A stretch of DNA of 46,026 bases from Thiocapsa sp. Lineage in GTDB: Bacteria; Pseudomonadota; Gammaproteobacteria; Chromatiales; Chromatiaceae. The stretch is taken from contig NZ_JAJDNA010000014.1 in NCBI RefSeq assembly GCF_022340925.1, positions 1 to 46,026 of the forward strand, in the 5' to 3' direction. The translations under genes were made by a program, and so were the position numbers. Numbering within the stretch: position 1 is the stretch's first letter; each line of letters starts with the position of its first letter. Under the pieces are notes generated by a model, which did no database searches, was not told the DNA's origin, and saw nothing but the letters and a program-made list of their open reading frames with translations. Shown piece by piece: positions 27,154-35,188 of the stretch.

Positions 27154-28971
27154 TCACATGCCCTTCGTCGGCGGCTCGACACGGACGACCCAAGTATCCA
27201 TCGCGCCCAGGCGTTGCACCTGGGTGACGACCAAGCCGGCCTCGCGATAGCGCGCATCAACCGACAGTGAATCCGGTCCATCCTCGCCTTCTGAGCGCAC
27301 GCGTAGCATCTGCAGCGAGTCGATCCCGAGATAGGCCATCAGGTCCTTTAGTCGGTCGAGAAACTGCGCATCGGGGATGGCCGGAAAGGTCCAGTGCCTG
27401 CGGTCACGGATCAGGAGACCAGCCGGCTCACACGCCCCCCTCATGCCGAAGACATCCCAATCCCGGCTCAAGCCGAGGCCATCGATCCAGCCAGTCCGAT
27501 ACGGGATCTCGACAGGCCGGCCGTCCTGCACACCGAGCGTCATCCGGAAATCGATCCCCTGCGGATAGGCGTCCGCGTAGAGTGGATAGAACGCCAGACT
27601 CTCCACATAGACTGCACCTGCCCGGGCACGCGTGGTCTCGAGCGCTTCCAACGCGCCGGACCAAGCGCCCTGGGTATTCCCCTCGCCGATCGGATCCAGG
27701 TGCTGCCCCCGATAGAGTCCGAGCAGGGCAAATGCCACAACGGCCAGACCGAAGGCGCGCTGCGAACGCGGCGAGCGAAGGCGTGACGAGATGGCGTCGA
27801 CGGCCAGTACGAGCACGGACAGGTAGAGCGGCAGCAGCATCGCCTGGTGCCGCATCAGCCCGCCGAATGGATAGACCCCGACAACCGCCGCGAAAAAGAC
27901 AAGAGCTGTCGCGCCAAAGGCACTCAGCACCAGGAGAAGCCGCGCCTGCTGTTGCCGGCGCAGCGCCGACACCAGGACGGCCGTAGCCGCAATCCAGAAG
28001 GCTCCGACCGCGATCGCCTGCCAAACGGGCGTCTGAGGAAACTGAGGGGTCAACCAGCCGGCATTGCCGACCAGACCCCTCCAGGCGAAGTCGAGCGGCG
28101 AATCCGTCTCGCGAAAGATCAGGGAATCGACATGCGCCGGCGCCACCGCGCCGCGACCGCGACCGTAGCCCACGGCGAACCAGGACATGATGAGGAGGCT
28201 CCCGATGCCCAGCAACCCGACCGCGAGCCGGTCGGGGAGACGCCATCGGCGCGGCCATTCCCCGAAGCGCAACGCCGGCTTCCCGGACTGCCCGGCCCAG
28301 ATCATTGCCAGCACAAGCACCAACGCCAGCGTGACGAAGAGCGTCGAGTACATGAAGGCGAAGGCGATCGTGAGGCCCAGGGCGGCAGTCAGTGTCTGCG
28401 GCCGGGACGGGTTGGCGCGTCCCGACGCGTTCAACGCCACCGGCGGGACGAGCGAGGTCGCGGCGAGCAGGCCAAGGATCAGGAACAGGAGGCCGAGGCT
28501 GTAGGATCGCACGACCACGCCGAGCTCGAGGAAGCCCGCGCTGGTGACCAGCAGCAGGGTGCCGAGCAGCGCCGTCTCCGGATCGACTCGCAGACGCCGC
28601 AGCAGCACATACCAAAGCGGGACCGTCGCCGCGGCGGCCACCACCGAGGGCAGACGAAACCAAAAGGGATCGGAACCCAACGCCGCGATCGGCATCAGCA
28701 GGAGGTGATGCAGCGGCGGATGCGCGTCGACGAGACCCTCTTCGAGGGCCTTGGTCCAAGGCGAAAGGGTGCTCAGGTAAAGGTGCCACGCCTCGTCATA
28801 TCCCCAGCGGGGATCCAATGCGAGGAGCAGGCCGATCGCGAGCGTGGCGAGCGTCAGGAGGACGACCGCCACCATAGGATTAGGATTGCCCCCTTGGGCC
28901 CCCACCAGCGCCGCGATGCCGTCGCGTGACGCCTGACCCGGCGAAACACCATCGGGCTCGAGTCCGGACAT
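27154..28971 (-). CDS. GT39-like integral membrane glycosyltransferase
   Basis: A 605-aa GT-C fold protein of the ArnT/PMT-like family, which moves sugars from polyprenyl-phosphate donors onto lipids or proteins at the periplasmic face. It has about 11-12 membrane helices in the first 430 residues. The conserved acidic pair sits in the first loop (PRWGYDEAWHLYLS), followed by DAHPPLHHLLL, a family-typical His-Pro-Pro-Leu block. The last 170 residues form a soluble domain. A start at Met33 is also possible. It converges on the flippase-like gene across a 136-bp gap, so it is a neighbour but not in the same transcript. Confidence 0.85.
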   Translation of the reverse strand: MSGLEPDGVSPGQASRDGIAALVGAQGGNPNPMVAVVLLTLATLAIGLLLALDPRWGYDEAWHLYLSTLSPWTKALEEGLVDAHPPLHHLLLMPIAALGSDPFWFRLPSVVAAAATVPLWYVLLRRLRVDPETALLGTLLLVTSAGFLELGVVVRSYSLGLLFLILGLLAATSLVPPVALNASGRANPSRPQTLTAALGLTIAFAFMYSTLFVTLALVLVLAMIWAGQSGKPALRFGEWPRRWRLPDRLAVGLLGIGSLLIMSWFAVGYGRGRGAVAPAHVDSLIFRETDSPLDFAWRGLVGNAGWLTPQFPQTPVWQAIAVGAFWIAATAVLVSALRRQQQARLLLVLSAFGATALVFFAAVVGVYPFGGLMRHQAMLLPLYLSVLVLAVDAISSRLRSPRSQRAFGLAVVAFALLGLYRGQHLDPIGEGNTQGAWSGALEALETTRARAGAVYVESLAFYPLYADAYPQGIDFRMTLGVQDGRPVEIPYRTGWIDGLGLSRDWDVFGMRGACEPAGLLIRDRRHWTFPAIPDAQFLDRLKDLMAYLGIDSLQMLRVRSEGEDGPDSLSVDARYREAGLVVTQVQRLGAMDTWVVRVEPPTKGM

Positions 28972-29043
28972 GGCGTCGGTGCAGTGGGACGTGGGGCCGC
29001 TCCGGCGCCCGCATGCACAGGGGGCGTCACGGAACGGCGCCGC

Positions 29044-30231
29044 CTACTTGATCGAGCGGTAGTAGTCCATCAGGATCTGCGCGACCTCGGGTCTGGAGAA
29101 CTCGGGCGGCGGCGCAATGCCGTTGCCGAGCATCTCACGAACCTTGGTTCCCGACAGCAGAACGAAATCCTCTTTGGAGTGATCCGGTGCCTCACACATC
29201 ATCACCACCCGGCTGAGCTTCTTTGAGTAAGCGGTATGGTCCGCCTTGAAGATCTCGATATCCAAGGCACCTGCTGGCACCTCCTCGTCGAAGATGGTCT
29301 GGGCATCGAAAGCGCCGTAGTAGTCGCCCACGCCGGCATGGTCGCGGCCGATGATGAAATGGCTTGCCCCCATGTTCTGCCTGAAGTACGCGTGCAGCAC
29401 CGCCTCGCGCGGTCCTGCATAGAGCATATCGAATCCGTAGCCTGTCACCATGGCACTGTTCGGCGGGAAGTACAGCTCGACCATCTTGCGAATCGCCGCA
29501 TCCCGCACCGGAGCCGGGATGTCGCCCGGCTTGAGCTTGCCGAGCAACATATGGATCACCAAGCCGTCGCAGTCGAGGCGCTGCATAGCCATGTGGCAGA
29601 GCTCCTCGTGCGCAAGGTGCATGGGATTACGGGTCTGGAAGGCAACCACCCGTTTCCAGCCGCGCTCTGCGATCTCGTTGCGGATCTCGACCGCGGTGCG
29701 GAAGGTATCCGGGAAGTCGTCTTGGAAGTAGGAGAAATGCAGAACCTGGATCGGCCCCGACAGCGCGAAGCGGCCCTGACTGTGGAAGGTCTTCACACCC
29801 GGATGCTCTTCGTCGGCGGTGCGATAAACCTTCTCGGTCATCAGCGCCATCTGATCATCGGTGACCTGCTCGATCGCCTCCACATCCATCACGGCGAGGA
29901 CCGGGTTTCCCTCGACATTGGGGTCGCGCAATGCGATCCGATTGGCATCCGCGATCCCGCTGACGCTCTCTAGAAGGCAGAGAATCGGGACCGGAAAAAA
30001 CAGACCGGCTGTGGTGCGCATCCCCTCCGCGACACTGACGGCGTCGGCGAGGTTCATGAAGCCCGGGAGCGGACTGAAGTAGCCACCGCCAAGCATGACG
30101 GCGTTGGCGGCCGCCTGGGAGCTGATCACCACCGACGGGAGTGTCTCCGCCTCTCGCATCAGCGCATGATGCGCATCCGGGTCGTAGACGAACAGCGGCA
30201 TTAAAGCGTCGGAACCCACAGGTTTGATCAT
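29044..30231 (-). CDS. sat: ATP sulfurylase, dissimilatory type
   Basis: Interconverts ATP plus sulfate and APS plus pyrophosphate; in sulfur oxidisers it runs toward ATP and sulfate as the last step of sulfite oxidation through APS. At 395 aa it matches the monofunctional bacterial Sat and has no C-terminal kinase domain. Active-site motifs are QTRNPMHLAHEE at 199-210 and GRDHAGVGDYYG from 295. The GTKVREML segment is near the C-terminus. GAGGAGAGG precedes the ATG. No aprBA or aprM genes adjoin it here, unlike loci where sat and apr form one operon. Confidence 0.96.
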   Translation of the reverse strand: MIKPVGSDALMPLFVYDPDAHHALMREAETLPSVVISSQAAANAVMLGGGYFSPLPGFMNLADAVSVAEGMRTTAGLFFPVPILCLLESVSGIADANRIALRDPNVEGNPVLAVMDVEAIEQVTDDQMALMTEKVYRTADEEHPGVKTFHSQGRFALSGPIQVLHFSYFQDDFPDTFRTAVEIRNEIAERGWKRVVAFQTRNPMHLAHEELCHMAMQRLDCDGLVIHMLLGKLKPGDIPAPVRDAAIRKMVELYFPPNSAMVTGYGFDMLYAGPREAVLHAYFRQNMGASHFIIGRDHAGVGDYYGAFDAQTIFDEEVPAGALDIEIFKADHTAYSKKLSRVVMMCEAPDHSKEDFVLLSGTKVREMLGNGIAPPPEFSRPEVAQILMDYYRSIK

Positions 30232-30808
30232 CGTCTGCCTCTCCTCACGGCGCCATCGCAGATCCGCCGGTGCTCGACCCCGGACCAGGATAGGACGGAT
30301 TATTGAAGTCGTTGCGCATCAGTTGCGCCGCTCCGGCGGCGCGGCCCGTTCAGCCGCCAACCGGGGCTCCCACCGGTGTTGCGGGGCCCGGCGCGCCGAC
30401 CACAAGGCTCGCCCGCCTGATCCCACCCCGCGGGCACCGCGACCGAGACTGCCCCGAGCAGCCTGGCCTGTAACCTTACCACGCACCTGGAATGACCTCG
30501 CCAAGGTTGTTTTTATGCAGCAAACAAATTCCCTTAAGCGGATGCTGATGAATCGCCATCCTGGCTGTCATCAGCTCGCCTTCCGCGAGGCGCGACAATC
30601 GGAAGACGCCAACTTCAGGCACTTGGGTGCCTGAACATGCCGGGGCAGGAGGCCCCGGACGGGAAACGCTGAATACATCAGCGTCTACTCAAGCCGAACG
30701 CGGCGCAGCAGGGTGCCGGAGTGCGCTAGACTTGCGGACGGCTCGATCCTGCCCGCTCGGCAGGTCGGGCCGCCCTGTTGGTCTCAGCCCGTCACGGATA
30801 CGCCGATC
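30232..30808. other. intergenic region upstream of sat, 577 bp, with structured repeat
   Basis: It holds the divergent control region of sat and the small gene at 30809. Close to sat are a possible minus-strand -10 (TATCCT, 30292-30287) and two direct GTTGCGC copies 11 bp apart (30311 and 30322). Further right is a set of three hairpins (30614-30684) that recurs at 33038-33110. Confidence 0.5.
30614..30684. repeat. structured repeat, copy A
   Basis: Three hairpins in a row. The first has arms TTCAGGCAC/GTGCCTGAA around TTGG, the second CCGGGGC/GCCCCGG around 5 nt, and the third ACGCTGA/TCAGCGT around 5 nt. From 30615 it aligns without gaps to 33040 onwards: shared boxes are TCAGGC, GCCTGA, CGGGGCA, GAARCGCTGAAT and TCAGC at identical spacing. 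It lies 125 bp before the small gene at 30809. Confidence 0.65.
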
Positions 30809-31027
30809 ATGCCCTATTTCGTTTATAAAATCTCTCCGCCGCTGCAGTTGGATTACATCGACACCCTGGAACGTTACCAAGACGCCCGCAAGCTGGTCCG
30901 CAGCCGCCGCCAGGCGGAAGAGCCGGGCAGCGGCATCCAGTACCGCCTGGTGTTTGCTCGGCAGCAGGCGGAAGCAGAGAAGCTCCTGTCGACCCCGCGC
31001 GACGAGCGGGTCATCGGGGAAGACTAG
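30809..31027 (+). CDS. small conserved protein of unknown function
   Basis: A 72-aa soluble protein beginning MPYFVYKISPPLQLDYIDTL and ending PRDERVIGED. The pattern of an aromatic N-terminal strand, an Arg/Lys-rich helix (YQDARKLVRSRRQAE), a strand IQYRLVFA and a helix AEAEKLL is one I associate with small conserved proteins of beta- and gammaproteobacteria with no assigned role. The frame is open further upstream, but homology-like sequence starts at ATG 30809. It is transcribed away from sat, preceded by structured repeat copy A. Low-complexity or membrane features are absent. Confidence 0.78.
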   Translation: MPYFVYKISPPLQLDYIDTLERYQDARKLVRSRRQAEEPGSGIQYRLVFARQQAEAEKLLSTPRDERVIGED

Positions 31028-31116
31028 GAGCCTCGTTCCACCTCATTTTGCGCGACATTGAAAGCGGAACTCAGGACTGACCGGCGACACGCTCACTGAT
31101 CGGGCCGCTCCGCCGA

Positions 31117-31803
31117 TCAACGCGCGGACATGGCAACGCCGGGTCGCGTGCCCTTCTCCGCCAGAAGGAACTCGCGCACCTTGCGCACGTAATCCTGAGT
31201 CTCTGCGTAGGGCGGGATCTTGCGCCCATGCTTAATGACAGCGCCTTCTCCCGCATTGTAGCCGGCGAGTGCCAGCTCGAGGTCCCAATCGAACAGATCA
31301 AGCAGATCCCGCAGATAGGCGGAACCGCCACGGACGTTCTCGACCGGGTTGAAGCTGTCGGCCACCCCATAACGTGCCGCGGTGCCCGGCATCAACTGCA
31401 TCAGGCCCTCCGCTCCGGCACGCGAGACCGCCGTAGGATCGTACGCGGATTCGGCGCGGATCACAGCGTGGATCAAGGCAGGCGGAAGGCCGTAGCGCCG
31501 TGCATTTGCCCCAATCAGGTTGTCATACAGCGCCCGTCGCTTGGCGAGTGAGCCGGCGACCCGGCTCGGCGACTTGGATGCGGCCCGCCTCTTTGCGCCG
31601 ACGCTCGCCGATCGCGTCTGATTCTCACGAACCAATTTCTTTGACTCACGCTTCCATTCGAGACGATACTTCTTCCCTTTCAGGGGTGCATCGGTGAAGT
31701 ACACCTTGCCCGTCGCGTCCACGTACTTGTAGACGTCCGCCTGCGCAGCCTCCGAAGCAAAGCAGGCGGTCAGCAGCGCCAATATCGCGATGAATCCATG
31801 CAT
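31117..31803 (-). CDS. lytic transglycosylase (SLT domain) with DUF4124 N-terminus
   Basis: Cleaves the MurNAc-GlcNAc glycan bond of peptidoglycan to give 1,6-anhydro ends; 228 aa from ATG 31803, which has GGAGG upstream. A signal peptide (MHGFIAILALLTACFASEAAQA) is probably cut after residue 22. A DUF4124 segment follows (VYKYVDATGKVYFTDAP), a basic linker to about 90, then the SLT domain with catalytic Glu118 in AVIRAESAYDP, GLMQLMPGTAARYG and AGYNAGEGAV. It is secreted to the periplasm and is a single gene, divergent from a second murein hydrolase across the AT-rich region. Confidence 0.94.
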   Translation of the reverse strand: MHGFIAILALLTACFASEAAQADVYKYVDATGKVYFTDAPLKGKKYRLEWKRESKKLVRENQTRSASVGAKRRAASKSPSRVAGSLAKRRALYDNLIGANARRYGLPPALIHAVIRAESAYDPTAVSRAGAEGLMQLMPGTAARYGVADSFNPVENVRGGSAYLRDLLDLFDWDLELALAGYNAGEGAVIKHGRKIPPYAETQDYVRKVREFLLAEKGTRPGVAMSAR

Positions 31804-32438
31804 CTCTGCCTCCGCGCGGGCCCGGCCGATCCACCACCGAAGCCAATGCCAGAAGACGATCCGACCGCACTCCCGGGCTCGGTCCCGCTGAGCCCGCACC
31901 AGCTGAAAATCCCGCTGCCCCCAGTAGAGCTAGAGACACCCAGCCGAGGGGCAAGCCCCGCTCACGCAGTTCTTGTGCGCATCGCGCCGGGACGCTCCGG
32001 TCCGGCGACACATCCTAGGGCAAAACGGCCACGGACGTCAGCCCTCTCGACGCCTGAAATTGACCCAGGTCGCATCTCAGTCGCCCAACAACCCGAATAC
32101 GGATGCCTTGAACACTGTACCAAACAACAACTGCACAGCCCAATTCTAGACCAATTCGCCGCAGCCGTTTCGCAGTAGCGGCCAGCCCGCAAACGTCGCG
32201 ATCGATCTTTTCAGATTGCGGGAAAATCGTTCGATGAAATACTTCATGCTGAATCAAGTGACTTGTCATGTTAAATAACATTTTCATGATATAACAATCA
32301 GTTATAATATTTTTATTTCTTCTCTATATAAAGTAATTTCAGATATTAAATCCGCGCAAATTTCTATTGCTTTTCCATTTTCGTTTCCTATAATGTCAAC
32401 CTGCCTACAGATCAAACGTCAAATGTACCGGGGGGAAC
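31804..32438. other. divergent intergenic region with AT-rich segment, 635 bp
   Basis: The first 400 bp have ordinary composition with no recognised gene. From about 32205 to 32400 the sequence turns strongly AT-rich, unlike the rest of the window. That segment has two palindromic sites: ATGTTA-AA-TAACAT at 32268-32281 and TATAAC-AATCA-GTTATA at 32290-32306. A partial one, CAAGTGACTTG, is at 32255-32265, and two TATAAT hexamers are at 32303 and 32389. Confidence 0.6.
32367..32394 (+). promoter_or_regulatory. sigma-70 promoter for the murein endopeptidase gene
   Basis: TTGCTT at 32367-32372 and a perfect TATAAT at 32389-32394 are separated by 16 bp. The predicted start near 32401 leaves a leader of about 38 nt that carries GGGGGAA just before the ATG at 32439. 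The upstream AT-rich stretch could act as an UP element or operator zone. Confidence 0.6.
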
Positions 32439-32966
32439 ATGGATCGACGTTACTTTCTCAGTGCTGCCTTGTCCGCCTTTGCCGCGCCGGCGTTCGCCAG
32501 ACGGCCCGCCGAGCGCCCGCGCGTCCTGTCATTCCACCATCTGCACACCGAGGAGCGCATCTCGGTAACCTACCGAGTCGGTGACAACTACCAACGGGGG
32601 GCATTGCAGAAGCTCAATCACTTCTTCCGCGACTTCCGAACCGGCGATACGGTTACCATGGATCCCAAGCTGTTCGACCTGCTCTATGACGTGAAGGCCC
32701 ACCTCGGCGACACCGATGCTCGTTACGAGATCTTGAGCGCCTATCGTTCACCGAGCACCAACCGAATGCTCCGCGCGACGAACCGCGGCGTGGCCAAGAA
32801 CAGCCTGCACCTGACCGGGCAGGCAATTGATGTACGCTTCCCCGACCTTCCAACGCGGCGCATCCGCGACGCGGCTCTCTCGCTCGCGCGCGGCGGCGTC
32901 GGCTATTACAGGCGCTCGGACTTCGTCCATCTCGATACCGGCAGTGTGCGGCGCTGGGGCGCCTAA
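32439..32966 (+). CDS. DUF882/YcbK-like murein endopeptidase, Tat-exported
   Basis: A 175-aa metallopeptidase of the M15/DUF882 type related to E. coli MepK, which cuts peptide cross-links in peptidoglycan. The N-terminus DRRYFLSAALSAFAAPAFA has a twin-arginine pattern and is probably cleaved after AFA. Catalytic-type residues are seen in YEILSAYRSPSTNRML, NSLHLTGQAIDVRFPD (zinc His and Asp) and GVGYYRRSDFVHLDTGSVRRWG (second His pair). The leader has a strong GGGGGAA ribosome site. It is divergent from the lytic transglycosylase, so two murein hydrolases share one control region. Confidence 0.93.
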   Translation: MDRRYFLSAALSAFAAPAFARRPAERPRVLSFHHLHTEERISVTYRVGDNYQRGALQKLNHFFRDFRTGDTVTMDPKLFDLLYDVKAHLGDTDARYEILSAYRSPSTNRMLRATNRGVAKNSLHLTGQAIDVRFPDLPTRRIRDAALSLARGGVGYYRRSDFVHLDTGSVRRWGA

Positions 32967-33037
32967 GGAGCGGCTGATTCGCTGGCCGTTCCGGCCGGAA
33001 ATTCAGCACGGAACCGCATGACGCGGTGGCCCGTCAT

Positions 33038-33110
33038 TGTCAGGCGCCTTGGCGCCTGACAGCGGCGGGGCATGCTGCTTCGCACATGAAGCGCTGAATC
33101 TGTCAGCACG
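33038..33110. repeat. structured repeat, copy B
   Basis: The first hairpin has 11-base perfect arms TGTCAGGCGCC and GGCGCCTGACA around TT. It is followed at the same spacing as in copy A by CGGGGCA, GAAGCGCTGAAT and TCAGC. The A-T pair at positions 7/14 of the hairpin in copy A is a G-C pair here, so pairing is conserved while sequence differs. It lies between the endopeptidase gene and the convergent RNB gene. Confidence 0.65.
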
Positions 33111-33202
33111 TCACGAACAGGAGGGCCATGGCTGGCTCTCCATGGGCAACGTCAGGGCGCACTTCGGCAACGCGGTTTCCGAAATCCCATCGGTTTGCCC
33201 GC

Positions 33203-35032
33203 TCATCCCAGGACGCGAAAACTCGCCGTGAGGACGGGGACATCGACCTCCGTCACCGCGATTCGCAGGCGATCATTCAGTGCCGGCGTCTCCCGCGATC
33301 GCACCCGCCCCTCCAATGCCAGCTCGGGGATCAGAATGGTCGTTTTGCGGTCATCGCGTTCGACGACGACGCCCTCGCCCCGCCAGTCTCCGTTGTCTCT
33401 CAGATAGACGTGCTTCCAGTGCTGGTTCGACAGACGCTCGCTCCGCCGAACCGAGGCGGCCGCAGCCTCCGCCCGTGCGATCCGCTCCTTGACCTCCTCC
33501 CGTGCAAGACCTTCGCCACCCGTAAGCTCAGCTCGAATCTGCTGGTGCACCAGGAGATCGGAATAGCGTCGCAGGGGGCTCGTCGCCCGGGTGTAGAAGT
33601 CCAGACCCAGGCCTGCATGAGCGTCCGGAACGTCTGACAGGCGAGTCGGCTTGAAACGCCGTCGCCGAGCATACATGGCCGCGAGATCGGCGGAATCGTC
33701 GAGATCGTCCGGGAGTGCCTGAGTGGCGAACGGGATGGGAATTCCACGATCCAGACAAAAACGTGCCGCGGCAACCCCGGCCATCAACATCGCATCCGTG
33801 ACCATCGCACGACTCGTAAGCCTGGGCAGCGGCCGGATCGTCACCTGCCCCTCCTCATCCACTCGCACGCTCACCTCCGGTAGATCAAGGCCGGCCGCTC
33901 CGCGCGCATGGCGTCGCCTGCGAAAGGGCTCGACAAGGGCACGTATCGCCGAGAATGGCGGCGCATCGATCGACTGCTCTACGCGCTCGTAGCTCAAACG
34001 CTCGACGCGCACCCAGGTGCGCAGAATCTCGACGTCGACGAGCTCGCCGTGCTCGTCACAGCGGATTCCAAAGGAGAGGGCCGGCGAGGTCGGCGCGAGA
34101 CCGAGGCCGAGGCGGTCGGTGACGCCCAGCGGCAGCATATTGACGATGCCCTCAGGCAGGTAGAGATTGGCCCCCCGTGCGCGCGCCTCGAGCTCGGGCT
34201 CCGAGTGCGCGGCCACCAATGCCGCCACGTCGGCCACGTGCACCCATAGCCGATCCCCGTCGACGCTGATCGCGTCGTCGGGGTCCCGGTTGCCTTCATC
34301 GTCGATGGCATAGGCGAGGAGATGGGTCAGGTCGAGCCGATCCTCGCCCGCCAGGTCGGGGACCGGCAAATCCGGATCCGAGGTCGGCACACCGCAGCGG
34401 GCCGGGTATGGATTGTGGTTCAGCCGCCAGTAACCGACCTGAACGAGTGCGCGGTGTGCATTGTCGGGGGTCTGGCCATGACCAAGGGCGGAGAGGATGC
34501 GACTATGCTCCGACTGGCCCAGTGCCAGGCGCTCGATCTCGCCGAGTCGAGAGACGTCCTCCGGCGCCGGCCTCGCCGCCGCCATGCGCTGCAGAAACGC
34601 CTGCCACTCGCGCGCCTCCGCCGCCTTGGCCTCCCGCTCCGCCCGATCGCGCTCCACCGCCTCCCGGGGACGTGCCCAGATTCGGCCTGGCGTCCCGCTG
34701 AAGGTCAGGCCCTCGGAGACCAACTGCCATGCGGCCCAAGCCGTGGCCGGCGTGAAGGCATCGAAGGCCAGCTCGGCGAGGTCTTTCAGGGTCGTCTCGC
34801 CCCCCTCCAACAACTCCCAGGCCTCCTCCAGCTCGCCCTCCCGGGGGGCGAGCTCCGACAGGTTCCGTAACGGACCTGGATGGAGCAGCTCGACATCCTT
34901 TGGCCGTACGCGCTTGCTTTGTCCGCCGTCAAGCTCGATTTCGATCTTCTCGCCCACGCTCACCACCCGGGCCGGGCGGGCCTTGTAGAGTACCAGGCTG
35001 TTGACTGGGGGACTGGATTGATATGACGACAA
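33203..35032 (-). CDS. RNB-domain 3'-5' exoribonuclease (RNase II family)
   Basis: Degrades RNA 3'-5' in the cytoplasm. From the TTG at 35032 it has 609 aa. That start is preceded by AGGAG 11 bases upstream; another in-frame TTG at 35113 is open but has no site and adds sequence unlike the family. The N-terminal third has an OB-like region (VVSVGEKIEIELDGGQSKRV) and a helical domain. The RNB catalytic core shows AIDDEGNRDPDDAISVDGD with the metal-binding aspartates and the late RATSPLRRYSDLLVHQQ block. The C-terminus is a short S1-like barrel. It is shorter than RNase R and closer to the cyanobacterial/proteobacterial RNB group. Confidence 0.9.
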   Translation of the reverse strand: MSSYQSSPPVNSLVLYKARPARVVSVGEKIEIELDGGQSKRVRPKDVELLHPGPLRNLSELAPREGELEEAWELLEGGETTLKDLAELAFDAFTPATAWAAWQLVSEGLTFSGTPGRIWARPREAVERDRAEREAKAAEAREWQAFLQRMAAARPAPEDVSRLGEIERLALGQSEHSRILSALGHGQTPDNAHRALVQVGYWRLNHNPYPARCGVPTSDPDLPVPDLAGEDRLDLTHLLAYAIDDEGNRDPDDAISVDGDRLWVHVADVAALVAAHSEPELEARARGANLYLPEGIVNMLPLGVTDRLGLGLAPTSPALSFGIRCDEHGELVDVEILRTWVRVERLSYERVEQSIDAPPFSAIRALVEPFRRRRHARGAAGLDLPEVSVRVDEEGQVTIRPLPRLTSRAMVTDAMLMAGVAAARFCLDRGIPIPFATQALPDDLDDSADLAAMYARRRRFKPTRLSDVPDAHAGLGLDFYTRATSPLRRYSDLLVHQQIRAELTGGEGLAREEVKERIARAEAAAASVRRSERLSNQHWKHVYLRDNGDWRGEGVVVERDDRKTTILIPELALEGRVRSRETPALNDRLRIAVTEVDVPVLTASFRVLG

Positions 35033-35188
35033 GCTGCTGTGATCTCCTGTTCGGGCTGAAATAATGCGGCCTGAGTCCGACCTGTCAGCCAGGGCCGACC
35101 AGGGCGCTCTCAACGCGTTCGGTTATGATAACGAATCTGGCCGCATCTCAACGCGGTCTCCCGGCGCGATCGGCGCGAGGTGATTTTC

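Noticed and set aside
33033..35113. RNB nuclease starting at TTG 35113
   Set aside because: No ribosome site, and the added residues do not look like the family; TTG 35032 has AGGAG in range.
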